64,000 nucleotides of DNA from Sycobia sp. Sy_11 (GCA_018907035.1 JACCIC010000138.1:695001-759000); one strand, 5' to 3'. Counted from the stretch's first letter, positions 25,235-38,315 are shown. Numbers and translations are program-made. The notes: a model not told the origin generated them from the letters alone.

Positions 25235-26594
25235 GTCTCGTTAACGAATCTTTATATAAGACTTGGAAAGCCAAGCTCGTCCCGTGGAGCCTTCGCCTCG
25301 GTGCAAAGTGAAAAAAGCAGCGCGAAAATTTCCAATGTTCGTCGAAAAGCGCACAAGAGTATTGGACGCCCATCGACGAAAGCTGAAGCGCGTGAAATTT
25401 CCCATATCGTGAACTGTATGTACAATGCGTCCCGTTTAATTGCACAGCGTCACTGTTCCGTTTCGTAAAGCAATGAGAAATATTGGGGAGTCGATGGGGC
25501 CCGTTTAGAACGACGGGAATAAAAACGGGCTAGTTTTATCGCGAACCCTGGAAACGCGAGTGGCAATTCTGCTTTTCGCCGTGGATTGCCGGAAATGTGT
25601 ATTTCAGTTGTGCTGTAGTTATTGCCGATAATCGTGAATTGGGTGACTTTTTCGCCGCGAATCGAATCGTATTGATCTTCGTCGGGGACTTCGATTTACA
25701 ATTACATATATAAACGAAGAAAGGCTTGGATATTTTCAAGTTTATTCCATTACTTATATTCAGCACACGAGACGACTGTTTTCTTCAATTATTTCACAGA
25801 TACGAGACCAAATGCGTTAAAACGAATGTATTTAAAAATTTATTGATTGTAAAGCAGAACAATAACATTTCCATAAATAACTATAATTCGCAAATAAAAT
25901 AAAAGGAAAATCTACTGATAAAATATTCTGCTGGTATGAGGCAAGGGGAAAAAAAATTCTTTCTCCTTTCTACAAAAATACATAAACTTCGTCAAATGGC
26001 AATAAACTACCGTGAACTAGGTTGAATCAAAACAGATATTAATTTACATCGCTCTGAATATGCTGCTCGCAAATCAGATCAATTACGCGGAGTTCATAAA
26101 ATTAATGTAGTTTACAATATGTAATTACAAAGTAATGTATAATTTATACTTGCCATGGAAGTGTACAGTCATTCAAGTAATATACAGACCGTCGATTATT
26201 TATAATAAAATATAATACGTCTGTCAATGTAATCTAATGAAATATTATATTTACAAAAAACAACTTTTAACAAAAGTATAATAGTTAGCCGAGTTTGATG
26301 CGTTCTTAGCATAGTAAGAAGTTTAAATACATCTTCTCATGTATTTTATCAAAAATTTATGTAAAATACTTTCCGAAAGTTCCAAATATATTAACACAAA
26401 AAGTATTCTATAATTAAATTAAAAATCCGTTCATTGATATAGTCAGATGTCCTACTGATTGTGATAAAGAAAAATGTAATAATATATGTTCTTAAAATAT
26501 TAAGGAATTTACAACCTATAAAGAATGTACATATATAATACAATAATATTCGAATTTTGTAGAAATATCTTTCTTCACATAAACTTTCTGTAGT

Positions 26595-28401
26595 TCATAA
26601 GTTATAAGCATGTTCAAAACTTTTCTTTTTTACAAATTTACAAATAAAATGCGTCATGATTTCACCTCCTTTCATATCACCTAATAAATGTTGAATATCA
26701 TTAAAATGATCTCTTGTAAGTAAACTACATACAGAATTATTTATATCACTTTTCTCAAAACACAAATATAAATCCCAAGAGACTTTACTGTTATAATTAA
26801 AATATGTTCTTATTTGAAAATGTATTTTCATTAACATTAAAAGGGAATGTGTTAGTTTTGATTTAAGACAATAACAACGTTTACAATATTATTTATGATA
26901 TTTACTATACACATATTAATATCTGTATTGCATTTATAGACTTTTTCAGTAATATTGGACAGCCATTGTAACAGCGCATATCCATATCCAAGTAGCATAC
27001 ATGATTTTGGTAGCTTTGTCGCTGAATATTATTTTTAAAATAAGATTATAAAAAATTAAATAAATATTAATCATATAAACTTAATTTATAAAATAAAATT
27101 TCTACAAAATAATGACCTTATCTGATAATGCAGACAAAGCCTAGCAATATTTTAAATAAAACGCATTTTAAAGCAATTTTCATGTTATCATTACTTTTCA
27201 AACCATCACAAATCATTTCAAGTATCCAATGTCTGTGATATCTGTACTCAATTTCTGAACTATTATATAACTGTAGTTATTCAGGTATAGTATTAAAATC
27301 GAAAGCTGGTTTAGCCATGAGAAATGTTTAAAGAGGTGATTATAAATGATTTAAAGGCTGCGTTATTAGTAAACAAGTCCGAGCAACAAAACTTTCATAA
27401 AATCCAATCGATTTTATATTTTTCAGAGATAATTCAGTATTTATAATTTCATTGCGCAATGAATCTATAAACTTGACCAACACTAGTTTATGCTTGGAAC
27501 TACGTATTTTACAAATGATTAGTGAGTTATGGAAAATAAATATCAAAGTTTTGGTATTAGGATATTTCAACATAACAAACTTGTAGCTTAATGATGATAA
27601 AATCTTGAAATAATAGTAAGGTTGCTAATCGCACTTTTTCTAATGTACTGCTACAGGCAACAATCCATGAAGCTAATGCGACACTATGGAATCCTTTATG
27701 ACATGCAACAAGATTATTGTGTTGTAATAAATGATAATAAAGGTAAATAAAATTCAGGATCATAAATTTTATCTAATGTGTCGGTTGTATTCGTAAAATT
27801 GCACTAGAAATAAACAGTTATTAATTAATACGTAATTGAAATCATAATGTATCTCAAAAGTTAATATTGACTTTTCAGTTAAACTCTTAATAAAGTATAA
27901 ATTATAAATTATAAATTTTTAATTCATATTCCTGAACTTTTAGATATATAGTTATTACTTATAAAAAAGGCACGCATGCTTTGATTTTATATATATTAGA
28001 AGAACAACAGTTTTTTGAGTCTTCAATTGTAGCATATATAAGTAATGATATTGAAGTAGCTGGTAAAACAGGGATAATCCATTTTACATCTTCCATTCTT
28101 CTTTCACATAATTCTGAAAATATAAATATTTACATTTCATATTTTTATTAATTTTCTTATATAAAGTAAAAATAAATTTTATATCACTCAATAAAACTTC
28201 TTCATTATTTAAATTCACAATTTGTTCCGTAGTATTTTATTCAGCTTTGTATATTGAAGATATATACATCTTGGTTTTTTTAGATAAAAATTTCAGAAGC
28301 TTTGAAATCCAATTGGCGACTTTCGATTTATCTTTATCTGTCTGAATATATTTGAATCCATCGATTCAATTTTCAATTTGATCTTTATATTCCTCAAACA
28401 T
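26595..28401 (-). pseudogene. Urb1: URB1/NPA1-like pseudogene, C-terminal part with introns
   Basis: Decayed copy of the 3' part of URB1 (nucleolar pre-ribosomal-associated protein 1), a large 60S-assembly factor. Recognisable segments in order: FEEYKDQIEN and VANWISKLLKFLSKKTKMYI (28401-~28250), VLLSDIKFIFTLYK, ERRMEDVKWIIPVLPATSIS (exon 28113-27959), IYDPEFYLPLLSF, FIDSLRNEI, FVARTCLLITQPLNHL, TFLMAKPAFDFNTIP, HRHWILEMICDGLK, then KLPKSCMLLGYGYALLQWLS and a tail ending at 26595. These match the C-terminal NopRA1 region. Introns remain: 27958-27804, and 27116-27022 with an AAG|GTCATT donor and a TATTCAG acceptor, so it is not a retrocopy. It is broken by in-frame TAA at 27342, 27330 and 27279, further stops near 28.37 and 28.24 kb, and frameshifts near 27.72, 27.58, 27.13 and 26.86 kb. 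The identity rests on remembered similarity. The alternative, an active gene with sequencing errors, is unlikely given so many lesions. Confidence 0.75.
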
Positions 28402-28449
28402 TATACATTTATTTAAAAATAAATTTATTGTTTTACATACTTATTAAAT

Positions 28450-29605
28450 ACTTTTTAAATAAAAAATATTATTTACTTCAATTGGAGTAAAACCTGATGT
28501 GTTTGTTGAGCACTTTTTCCAATCATCGAAGCACTTCTGATAATCATTTTTTGGCATATCCTGGAGTTCATTCAACGATGCAGTTTTTATCTTCTCAATC
28601 GTTGAAAATCGAGGTCCTTGAATGGGGTCTTGGGTCTTTTCAGTTTAGGGAAAAGAAAAAAATCACTGGGTGCCAAATCTGATGAATATGGAGACTGAGG
28701 CATAACTGTGGTATTGGTTTTGGTCAAAAAATCTCTCACAAGCAACGAGGAATGAGCAGGTGAATTATCGTGATGCAAAAGCCACTAATTGTTTTTTCAA
28801 AGTTCCGGAAGTTTTTTGCGTATCGCCTCTCGTAAACCACACATAACTTCAAGGTAGTTCTCCTTATTGACCATAGAACCTTGTCATAAGAGCTCCTGAT
28901 GCCTACGGCACGGTAAGAAGACAGTGAGCAAAATCTTGACATTTGATCGAACTTGGCGTGCTTTCTTCGATCTTGGCTCTTCTGAGATCTTTCATTGGGA
29001 CGATTGGGCTTTAGTTTCTTTGATCATGCGACGATTCTTTTGATCGAAATTAAGCAGTTTTGGAACGATTTTTGCTGACACACGTCTCATGCCCAAAACA
29101 TCCAAAAAAATAGCATGGGATAAGCGAATCGATATGCCAACATCTTCAACAATTTCTCTGATAGCGATTCGATGATCTTTCAATGCTTGAACGTTTTCGT
29201 CTGTTGTTGACGTGCTAGATTGTCCAGAGTGAGGCTCGGCTTCGACATCCTCTCGGATTTCTTGAGACAGCTTGTACCACTTCTACACATTCGTCTTACT
29301 GAAATTAGACTCATCGTATGTAATTGTCAAGATTTCAAGAGTTTTAGAGCACTGAATTCTATTTTTGACAGAAAATTTGAGGCAATATCTTTGCTCCATT
29401 TTTTCGTAAAAGAAAATCGCCGAGCACACGAAACATTTATAACTTTGTATGCCTGTCACAAACAGACAAATAATTCTATAAAGCTAAAGCCGTGAGTATA
29501 TGCTTGGTACACCTGTACGAGCACAAAATAAAAAAAAATCTATAATCGAACGGACATAGCCCTCGATATTTGCAATGTCACCTTATTATTTGAACACACC
29601 TCGTA
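28450..29605 (-). mobile_element. Degenerate, internally deleted mariner transposon
   Basis: DD34D mariner copy on the minus strand. The outer end at 29573-29605 reads TACGAGGTGTGTTCAAATAA, typical of a mariner terminal inverted repeat and starting with the TA target. The transposase begins at 29399. No matching inverted repeat was found at the other end, where URB1-like sequence starts, so the 3' end is probably lost. Confidence 0.8.
28487..29399 (-). pseudogene. Mariner transposase pseudogene
   Basis: It reads MEQRYCLKFSVKNRI, then EDVEAEPHSGQSSTSTTDEN (helix-turn-helix region), IAIREIVEDVGIS, VLGMRRVSAKIVPKLLNFDQ, then PRSKKARQVRSNVKILLTVF, MVNKENYLEVM, HHDNSPAHSSLLVRDFLTK and PYSSDLAPSDFFLFPKLK. 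The HHD and APSD aspartates are separated by exactly 34 residues, defining the mariner DD34D class. Stops interrupt it (TAG after FSKTNV; TGA after KAQSSQ; others in the middle), and the C-terminus decays after DWKK. The block that should hold the first catalytic Asp (TGDETW) is missing between NRRM and KETKAQSSQ. It is therefore dead on several counts. Confidence 0.85.
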
Positions 29606-29680
29606 TATAAGAGGATTTTTACAGCTTTCGTATTTATAATATATATTATTATACTAGTCCTAACCAACTCCCTGGCTTAC

Positions 29681-29756
29681 ATTTTACATTTTGCATGCTC
29701 AAATTCATCAAATTCTTTTCTTGTTGTCATACTCGAGCGTCTTACTATAAAATTGA
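29681..29756 (-). pseudogene. Possible upstream exon of the URB1-like pseudogene
   Basis: A 76-base open segment bounded by an AAATTTCAG acceptor and an AAAAT|GTAAGC donor. It encodes FIVRRSSMTTRKEFDEFEHA plus KCKM. Hydrophilic, charge-rich coding in such AT-rich DNA, with sites at both ends, suggests a true exon. It lies just upstream of the mariner insertion and in the same orientation as the URB1 remnant. Assignment to URB1 is inferred from position, not from recognised residues. Confidence 0.4.
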
Positions 29757-29783
29757 CTGAAATTTTTGCTATGTATTTCCTAT

Positions 29784-29786
<3 letters not shown>

Positions 29787-29841
<55 letters not shown>
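29787..29841. repeat. (TA)n
   Basis: 55 bases, just upstream of the possible URB1 exon on the minus strand. Confidence 0.95.
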
Positions 29842-29843
<2 letters not shown>

Positions 29844-30754
29844 ATAAATGTTTTACAACATTTTCTATAGTCATAGACGGAGTTTTATATTAAAAATTAC
29901 TTTTAAGCCAAAAATTCTTGCGTGTAATGATTCCTTAGGTCATAAATAGTATATAATGCTTTGAAAAATTATGGATAGAAAAGTGATAAATAATTTTTTT
30001 CATCGCCACCTATCGTACCTGGAATAATAACCATCATCGTACTTGATATAATCATTAAAAAATAGAGGTATTAATTTCTATCGTAATGAGAAATAATATG
30101 ATATATTCCGTCAGATATAAATAAGATCGCTTTAACTAAAAACTTTTAATTAAAAATATATAAAAAAATATTTTTCAACTTTAATAATGATTAACGTCAG
30201 TATTAATTAAAAGCGTATAAATATATACACATATAAATATTATATTATTTGATTAGTCCAATTAAAATTAATTAATGCTGAAATAATCTGAAAATAATAT
30301 ATCTACAATATGATTCTTACGTACTGTAAAATAATGATGATTTTTCCGGACATTTTTCATTATTACCTGTTCGATATAGACCGTGTGACAATTTTAATTG
30401 CAAATTAATACCACGGTGTAGAAAAACTACTCCTATATATTTCAACGGTTTAACGAACGGATCTGGCACAGTTTGAGTGGATTTTATTCTTTTTATTTAA
30501 AAGTAGAATAAAGCAGAATCGATGAATATTTAGCCGAAGTAGTCCATATAACAAAATTATTCACCAGCTAAATATATATATGCACGCGTGAGCTTCTTTT
30601 ATTTACTATTTTACAATGACATTTTGGAATGAGACTAGACCTCCAAGTAGAAGCACCACCACTCGCACAAAATGTATGAAAATACGTTGAATTTTTTAAA
30701 ATTTCAAAGGTGTTCGCCCTACATTTAAAAAAAGCTCGCAGCTTCTCTCCCTGC

Positions 30755-30756
<2 letters not shown>

Positions 30757-30826
<70 letters not shown>

Positions 30827-30856
30827 ATATGTATATATATGTATATGTATATATAT
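30757..30856. repeat. (TA)n(TG)n(TATG)n compound
   Basis: About 100 bases mixing TA, TG and TATG units. Confidence 0.93.
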
Positions 30857-31270
30857 CTCAACGAAATGGGCAACAAAAGGTGCACGCGTGCGACGGCGGA
30901 AGTCTCCTCTGGCGGCAGTCGCAAATATGTGAGCTACTGTATATATATGTATCCCTATATGCGCGTAAAAATAAAAAAAAACGTGATCTGCCTACATACA
31001 GCGCGCGCGCACACACACAAATACACACATGCCCATTCCGAAACTGTACCAGAATGTGGATACAAAGAGAGAGAGAGAGAGAAAGAGACAGCACGCGCAA
31101 CAATAATAGCGTATAGCATATAGCAACATATAGCAACAGTAGTACAGAAAATAAAGTTAGAACGAAGGAAACAGTAATATATATTGGTGTAAATTTATTT
31201 CAAGTAGGGTAAGATCTGCTCTGCTCTCTCTGCCTTTCTTGGCCTCTACCATCGGATGACTCTTTACAAC

Positions 31271-31272
31271 AT

Positions 31273-31324
<52 letters not shown>
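31271..31324. repeat. (CA)n(TA)n
   Basis: Six CA units followed by TA units. Confidence 0.93.
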
Positions 31325-31326
<2 letters not shown>

Positions 31327-31381
31327 CTGTTTAAAGATCTCGGACAGGTGAAAACTCACTATACAAACACACAGACACACA

Positions 31382-31384
<3 letters not shown>

Positions 31385-31432
<48 letters not shown>
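31385..31432. repeat. (AT)n
   Basis: 48 bases. Confidence 0.95.
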
Positions 31433-31434
<2 letters not shown>

Positions 31435-32955
31435 GAGCCCTTGATTGTTTGCGGAAGTACCGGCTACTTATTTTCTTTCATTCATTTTACTTTTTTTTTT
31501 TTTAATACGTACCTCGATTCGCGAGCTATTCGCGCAATTGAATCTCACGTGTCATTGAAAGAAATCGAAGGGTCTTTCTCTCTTTTTTTTCTATTTACTC
31601 GACCCTTCAACGCGCGAGCGACAGGTCTCTTGGATTTCGTGAAGTATTGGCTTTAAACGGCTCTCTGTTGCTGTATATAAATATCGATAACAATGGATAT
31701 AAAATTGAGACGAGCTTGGAATTAACAACGTTGCAGTGATCGATTGTATATACAAGATTTATATAATGCGAGCTTTGCTATAATGCAAGTCTATATTTAC
31801 GGTATCTCGTTCGATCGCCAAAGCTTTGCCTTTCCGACATTACATCGCCAATTCTATAATAAAAAGCTTCCATTTGGTATAAACTAATGAATAGCACTAA
31901 AGCTTTGTATTTTAAGGGGACATCGAACTAAACATTGTCCGATCGTATCATTTGGAGCACAATTCGTTTCGTTTCAACAATCATCGAGCATTGAGGATGG
32001 CTAAGTGCCGTAAAGCTAGGCAGCTTTTAGCCATGAACGAAAAAAAAAAAAAAAACCTCACGCACATTTTTCAATTTTGTGCAAAACGAAAATTCGTGGC
32101 AAAAGTTGCAAAACACAGCGCGAGCTGTGGCGAACGAGGTCGTGAAACGAGGCACATTTTTCTCGGTCAATCCAATCGAAAGCGACGATAATGCCAGAGA
32201 GCCTTTTGTAGCCGGTGCCCGTTAAAACTGCAAGGAACGACGCCACCTTAATTCGTGCCCGACGAAAATTCGGCCCGACTTTTGCAAAATGCGATGCGAG
32301 GCAATTGGGCGCGACTTTACTCCGTCGCGAGCTTTACTTCGTCAGGCAGCCTGAGGATTTTTATCGATCGGTTGCGATCCAGCTCATGGTCGAAGATTTA
32401 AGCCTGTCACGCCTGTGCTGAATCTGAACAATTGTGATGTTTATGAATGAACGAAGAAAATGCCCGATACACGTCACTTTATCAAATCGTACGCCCGGAT
32501 TGTACACTTTCGACTTAATCGTCGCTCCGAAAGGATCGAGGAAAAAAAAATTCTGTATTTATTTTTGCTCTTTGAAAAATTACTAAAGAAGTTTTTAAAG
32601 AATACGGATCAATGTACGTCTCAGAGACTCTATACTATATGTATAGAATCCTAATGCAAAAAATCTTTTCTCCCTAGATTCGACCAACAAGGCGCTTGTC
32701 GTGAAATTTCTTCCACGCCACGTGAAGATCACACGGTGGAACGAATTCACGGCCAAAGCTCTAAAAGAAAAAAAAATACAAAAAAATTAACGCAGAAACT
32801 CATTTTATACCGTCGGACGTGCCGGGCTACGCAAACGTAACGTAAGCGTTAAATAATTATCGTCCACTTGCTTTCTCGTCGCTCTCTTGCGCGCTCTTAA
32901 CCCCTCGTCCCACCCATCCTCCCCCCTACTCTTCTGCTCTCGTCCGCGGACTGTC

Positions 32956-32981
32956 TTTTTTTTTTTTTTTTTTTTTTTTTT
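32956..32981. repeat. T26 homopolymer
   Basis: Long T run next to a C/T-rich stretch. Confidence 0.85.
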
Positions 32982-33238
32982 GTTTTCTAGCGCGCAAGCT
33001 CGGCTCGCTTTTATTGACTCCCGTCATTTATACTCGCGCGAAGATGATACACGGCACGGGCGCAGCCTGTACAGAAATTTCCACGCATACGCATAGAGAC
33101 GCGTGCGTTGGCCGTTGCAGATTGAATAATTCTTCTCGACGCGACATGTATACTGTATATGCGTACATATTTTACGTATATATGGCGAATCGACGAAAGG
33201 AAAAAGGGAAGTTCCGCTTCGGCGCTATCACGTGGATT

Positions 33239-33267
33239 AATTATTATTATTATTATTATTATTATTT
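33239..33267. repeat. (ATT)n
   Basis: About nine units. Confidence 0.9.
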
Positions 33268-33793
33268 AACCAGCTCAGCGACAACGAATCCCCATCTGCC
33301 TCCGTATGCGTTCAATTTTAGAGCGCATTCTGCCGCTATACAGATGTGCTTATAACATATACTGTTCAGTTAAAAAGAGTCGTCGCAATTGCACGCTCGG
33401 CGCCTAAACGAGCTCTTTCGAGGTCAGTTTTATTATTTTTTATTTCTGTCGCCAGTTTTAACGTATATTCCGAGATAAATTGAATGAAAGATTGAAGTGT
33501 TCCCAATAATAAAGTAGAAAGGAACAATGATATAAAGCACGGCGAGAAAAAGCAGATTTTTTTTTTTTTTTTAACTAAATTTTTCATAAATTTCGTTTTT
33601 AGCCGACAGATATTGTGAATTTTTACGAGACCGATTTAAACAATTAAAATTTTAATAAAATACATTTCTCGATTAATTTACGAAAAGCATAGATAAAAAG
33701 AACTTTGCGGGAACCATATGTGTCCGCTGAGAAGGAGCTTTTTAGAACGAGGGTGAAAAATCAGTTACGAATGCCTTTTTTTAATATTAATAA

Positions 33794-33796
<3 letters not shown>

Positions 33797-33839
<43 letters not shown>
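33797..33839. repeat. (TA)n
   Basis: 43 bases. Confidence 0.95.
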
Positions 33840-33840
<1 letters not shown>

Positions 33841-36686
33841 GAATAGTATTAGAAAATTTAAGAATGATTGCAAACGTTAAGATATCCCTGCGAAAAATTA
33901 AAAAACTGTTCGCGACGACGGTCAGACATATTCTTGATCGGCTCTTGAAAATATTCGAGGGAAAATCTTCCCAACACAGCCCGGCTCAACGTCCCAGTCA
34001 ATCTTACCTACGAGGCCGAATATAACGTGTGTCGCGCTTTATGCGAAGGACAACGGAATTTAGTAAGGGATACAACAACATCCGTACATCATTTCCAGCT
34101 GGACTCAAAGTAGACACACAATAAAGTCCTCAATTGCGACGCTTTTACTCTTAGTTCTCCACGAAAATCATAAATATCTTATTCTTAAGAAAACGTAGAA
34201 GCATCTGTTTTATTACGGGCAATAATAACAATAATAATAAAAATATGCGCATAATTTCGCAATATGGACTTCAATCGACAGAAGGCTATAGGTGGCTTCT
34301 AAACTAATACCGAGTTAGTAGTACCATATAAGATTATGTAATAAGACATTTGATCATTTTACATCTTTAGGTGCTACGTAACTAGGATTTTCAAAAAATT
34401 TCCTTAGAAACGTTACATTATAAAGTGAAACAATATTTTAAATACAGCAGACGCAGAAAGTTCCGATACCAATTTTTGCTATTGCATTCCGACCTCGCGC
34501 GACTGCTCGCTCGAAATATAGTCAAAACTTTAAAGTAGGTGAATCCGTGGCTCGGATAGGGCCGCACGAATGCAGGACTGAAAGTTTCACGCGATCTTTG
34601 CGGAAATTAGGGGCCGAAAGGTGAAATGTATGGATTTTTTCGTGAAAAAAAAAATGAATTTTTTCGTTGCAGAACTGCTAGAATAATAAAAGTATTAATT
34701 TGCAACATTATTATATGCTATTGTTCATTTTCAGCGCTGTATTTTGATCGCTTAATTGCTGTGCAAACTAATATTCAACCCTAGGTTTCTTAGCATAATT
34801 TCCACTATGAGCTTTATTTGGTAATCACAATTTATTTTTAAGCATCATTTTATATATATAAGAAAAACAATAACAAAACAAAACAAATAATGGCCGCAGT
34901 CACTTCTACAGCTCTTCCAGATTCGAAATCCAGAAAAGGATACGGGGGGAGGAGGACAAAGCCTCGAACGAACTTCTCTTTGGAGATTAGTCGCTTTGTT
35001 TCCTTCGCTCGCCGTATATAAACGACGGTAACTGATATATTTTACAGCCGAAATTCAATTGCCCGGAAAAAAATCAACTTTAGGATCTCCCAAAGAATTG
35101 CGAAAATCACTTTGTACACGAGGGAGAGAATTGATATTGTAAAATACGAATTGAGAAGGAAATAAATCAGCGGCCGCGCGTAACGAAAATAGATCGGGAT
35201 ATTTTGCTCCTAAATGCGTTCCCACGATGCCGCGAGATTTCTCAATTCGCGCGAATCGATCAATTTCTTTAGCTTCGTCTGGGCCTGTTAAAATTAAAAA
35301 ATGATTAAAAGTGGCAACATCAAAAAACAGTTCAATATGTGAGAATTGTTTAAAAAACAAAAAAAAAAAAAAAAAAAACAATGACTCCGTAACAGTCATG
35401 AGGCTTGATAAAGTATTGAAATTTTAATCGCACCTCCTTCGCAACTTACTTCGTTACTTTTCTTACATCCTGTGTATATCAAATTTATTCGACGTAAGTT
35501 TTTGAAACTTCATATATCCAAGTAACTTTAAGTTTATAATAAATAATTTTAAGTTTAAGATACATACATAATATATTTCATCAATAAACCAAGCTTAAAA
35601 GCAAAATTGTTAATGCAGCACGCCTTCTGAGAACTGATAATTCTTTATTAACAAACCAATTTAGTATTTTAAATTAAAAAAAAATAATGCATCACATACG
35701 GACTTATATAAAATTCAAATACATTTTTTAACAGTTCATAATTCTGTCGGGCGCATTTTTAGATCTCGTTGAATAAAAAATACGGAACTATCGTCATCAG
35801 ATATTCAATTTAGCTTTATACACTGACAAAAGTTTGTACATAAATATTTATTCGAATATAGTACGAATAAGTTTTTTTTTTGTTTTTTTTTTTTTTAAGT
35901 AAAATAAGGTTTGCTTAAAGTAAATTACGTTTACATAAAATAAGTCTTTGTTATATCCGTAGTGCATAATGGCTTCAGTTAATTAGATATGTAATTAATA
36001 TGCTATTTAGATGCTCGAAAAAAAATATTAAAAGGTTAAATAAAGTTCTAATGCTTTCTTTTAGTAACCTCTTCTTTTAGAACAAAACGAAGAAATATTA
36101 CCGTCTGCAAGACGCATGGGCACAGTCTATAAAATATTGATAGATTAACTTTAACCAAAAATCGTGAATATACAGTGATAGCAGTTTCAAACACAATCAT
36201 CAAAAATTATGGCGGTCTGAAAAGTATTTTTAAAATAACAGTAACATCGAAAATTGTGAAATTTGATCGACGACTCGCTAAACACCCGGTGATACATCGT
36301 CAAATCTTAATGCATTGTGGAGGTAAAAGTAATTGCGACATTCGGCTAGTTTCCCAATCAATTTAATATTGGCCAGATCAGTTTATCATCAAAGTCGATG
36401 ACAAATTGATTTTTTGTCCTCGAATCCGTACTGAGCCTTGCAAATGATCCGATGGATCGAAACAAATTATTCGTATTTTAGCATATAAATTTATTACGAT
36501 ATTATCAAGCAAGCGTTAACGGCTCGTTTTTAGCCTAATAATTAATTGATAAATAATTATTATTCTATCTTTATGAATAATACATTGTACTTCTCTCGGG
36601 TAATTTCGTTTGTGTATAATTCGGAAACGATATTCCCAATGGAGGAATTTTCAGGAAGTCGCACGCATAATTGAAGAAAATCACTG

Positions 36687-36688
<2 letters not shown>

Positions 36689-36732
<44 letters not shown>
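36689..36732. repeat. (AT)n
   Basis: 44 bases. Confidence 0.95.
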
Positions 36733-36735
<3 letters not shown>

Positions 36736-37071
36736 TGTACCTCCATAATTAGCGATCCGCCATCAAAGATCTGCTTATTAGTTGCGTTGTCGTGTACAAA
36801 GTGATATCAATTAGCGCGGATTGCCGTGAAAGTTAGATGAAATAAGTATTGCCGGAAATGTTCTTCCGTTCCGCCCCCCTTCCCAACCTCTCTTAATGTA
36901 CAAATACAATATGAGTCACTGAACCAATCGTATTAATAATAATTTGATCAATCATTGGCGATTGCGTCATTTTTTTATGATAACTCTTATATATAATTTC
37001 ATGTTCTCTCTATCTCATCTTCTTACTCCGTACTCTCGCTCTCTCTCTCTTTCTCTCTCACTCTCCATTTA

Positions 37072-37107
37072 TCTATCTATCTATCTATCTAGCTATATAT
37101 CTACCTA
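37072..37107. repeat. (ATCT)n
   Basis: A tetranucleotide repeat, one of the few in the window, following a CT-rich tract. Confidence 0.85.
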
Positions 37108-37381
37108 TCACTATATATCATTCTTTTTCAAATACAAATGCACATATAGATGAATAAAGAAGGGCGGACAAAGCGAGAAAAGAATTGAGATTGAGAATTA
37201 GCTGCGAATGGTGCGCCTGTCTGCAATAACGATAAACATCCAGGATATGCCTGTTAACAATCCCCCCATTGCAGCATATATTTGTTCGATTGTCGCTGCT
37301 GCATTATTATATGCTGTATAGGAGGATGACGTCAATTAACATCAGATATATGAGACTACTTAAAACGGTATGTGTATATTG

Positions 37382-37383
<2 letters not shown>

Positions 37384-37419
<36 letters not shown>
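37384..37419. repeat. (TA)n
   Basis: 36 bases. Confidence 0.93.
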
Positions 37420-37422
<3 letters not shown>

Positions 37423-37709
37423 ATTCACGGTGTTTAAGCTCGAGCTTTAATACACGCACCGATCTATCAAATCCTATGATTTTACGATGACGGCAAGTGT
37501 GCGTAAAGTCTATGACTATACATATAAATATTGGTTATAGCTCCTATATCGTATAAGACTGATATTATCGAGAGGAAAAGGTCGAGGTTTTTATTGGATT
37601 CTCCATTATATATATATATGCGAATTACGATGCCTACAATGAGTGCAAGATAATCATAGTACGCCCTCCTGTCCTGGGAACGTTATTCCGTTATCGATAA
37701 AAAGAGCGC

Positions 37710-37780
37710 CTTTTCTTTTTCTCCTTTTTTCTTCTTTCTTCTTCTTCTTATTCGTCTTCTTATTCTTCTTCTTCTTCTGC
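37710..37780. repeat. (CTT)n-rich polypyrimidine tract
   Basis: Imperfect CTT units over about 70 bases. Confidence 0.85.
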
Positions 37781-38271
37781 CCACCGACGCTTAACAAAGG
37801 CGCGACTGCGTGAAGAAAACTATAAACAGAGGAGTTTTATTTTCTTTCTCCTCGTTAAGAATCATGCCAGAGGACTTTTACAGCCGATTGATTGTATAAT
37901 GCTTTATCAATCGAGAGCGATTCGCCGCTGCGAGTTTTCACGGTGCATGAGTCCCCCCCCCCCGCAAGTGTATTTCTAGCGGTTGAAAAGGGGGGGCGAA
38001 TAGGTAAAAATAAATTCATGATAAAAAGTGCAAGTAACGATAATGCATGGATATAATCTTTCGAATAAAGCTGTCAACGCGAATCTAAATCTAATTCTAA
38101 TATTATTGCATACTTCGATAATTTCGTTAATCTTCGTTGCAACTTATATGTGATTACATTGAGCATGTATAAATAACGTTCGGCGTTAATCCATAAAGAA
38201 GTGCTCTCACCGCTGCAAAAGCGATCGGATTCAGTTACGGTATCAATTTTTCACGAGCTTTCCCGATTGCG

Positions 38272-38273
<2 letters not shown>

Positions 38274-38313
<40 letters not shown>
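38274..38313. repeat. (AT)n
   Basis: 40 bases. Confidence 0.95.
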
Positions 38314-38315
<2 letters not shown>

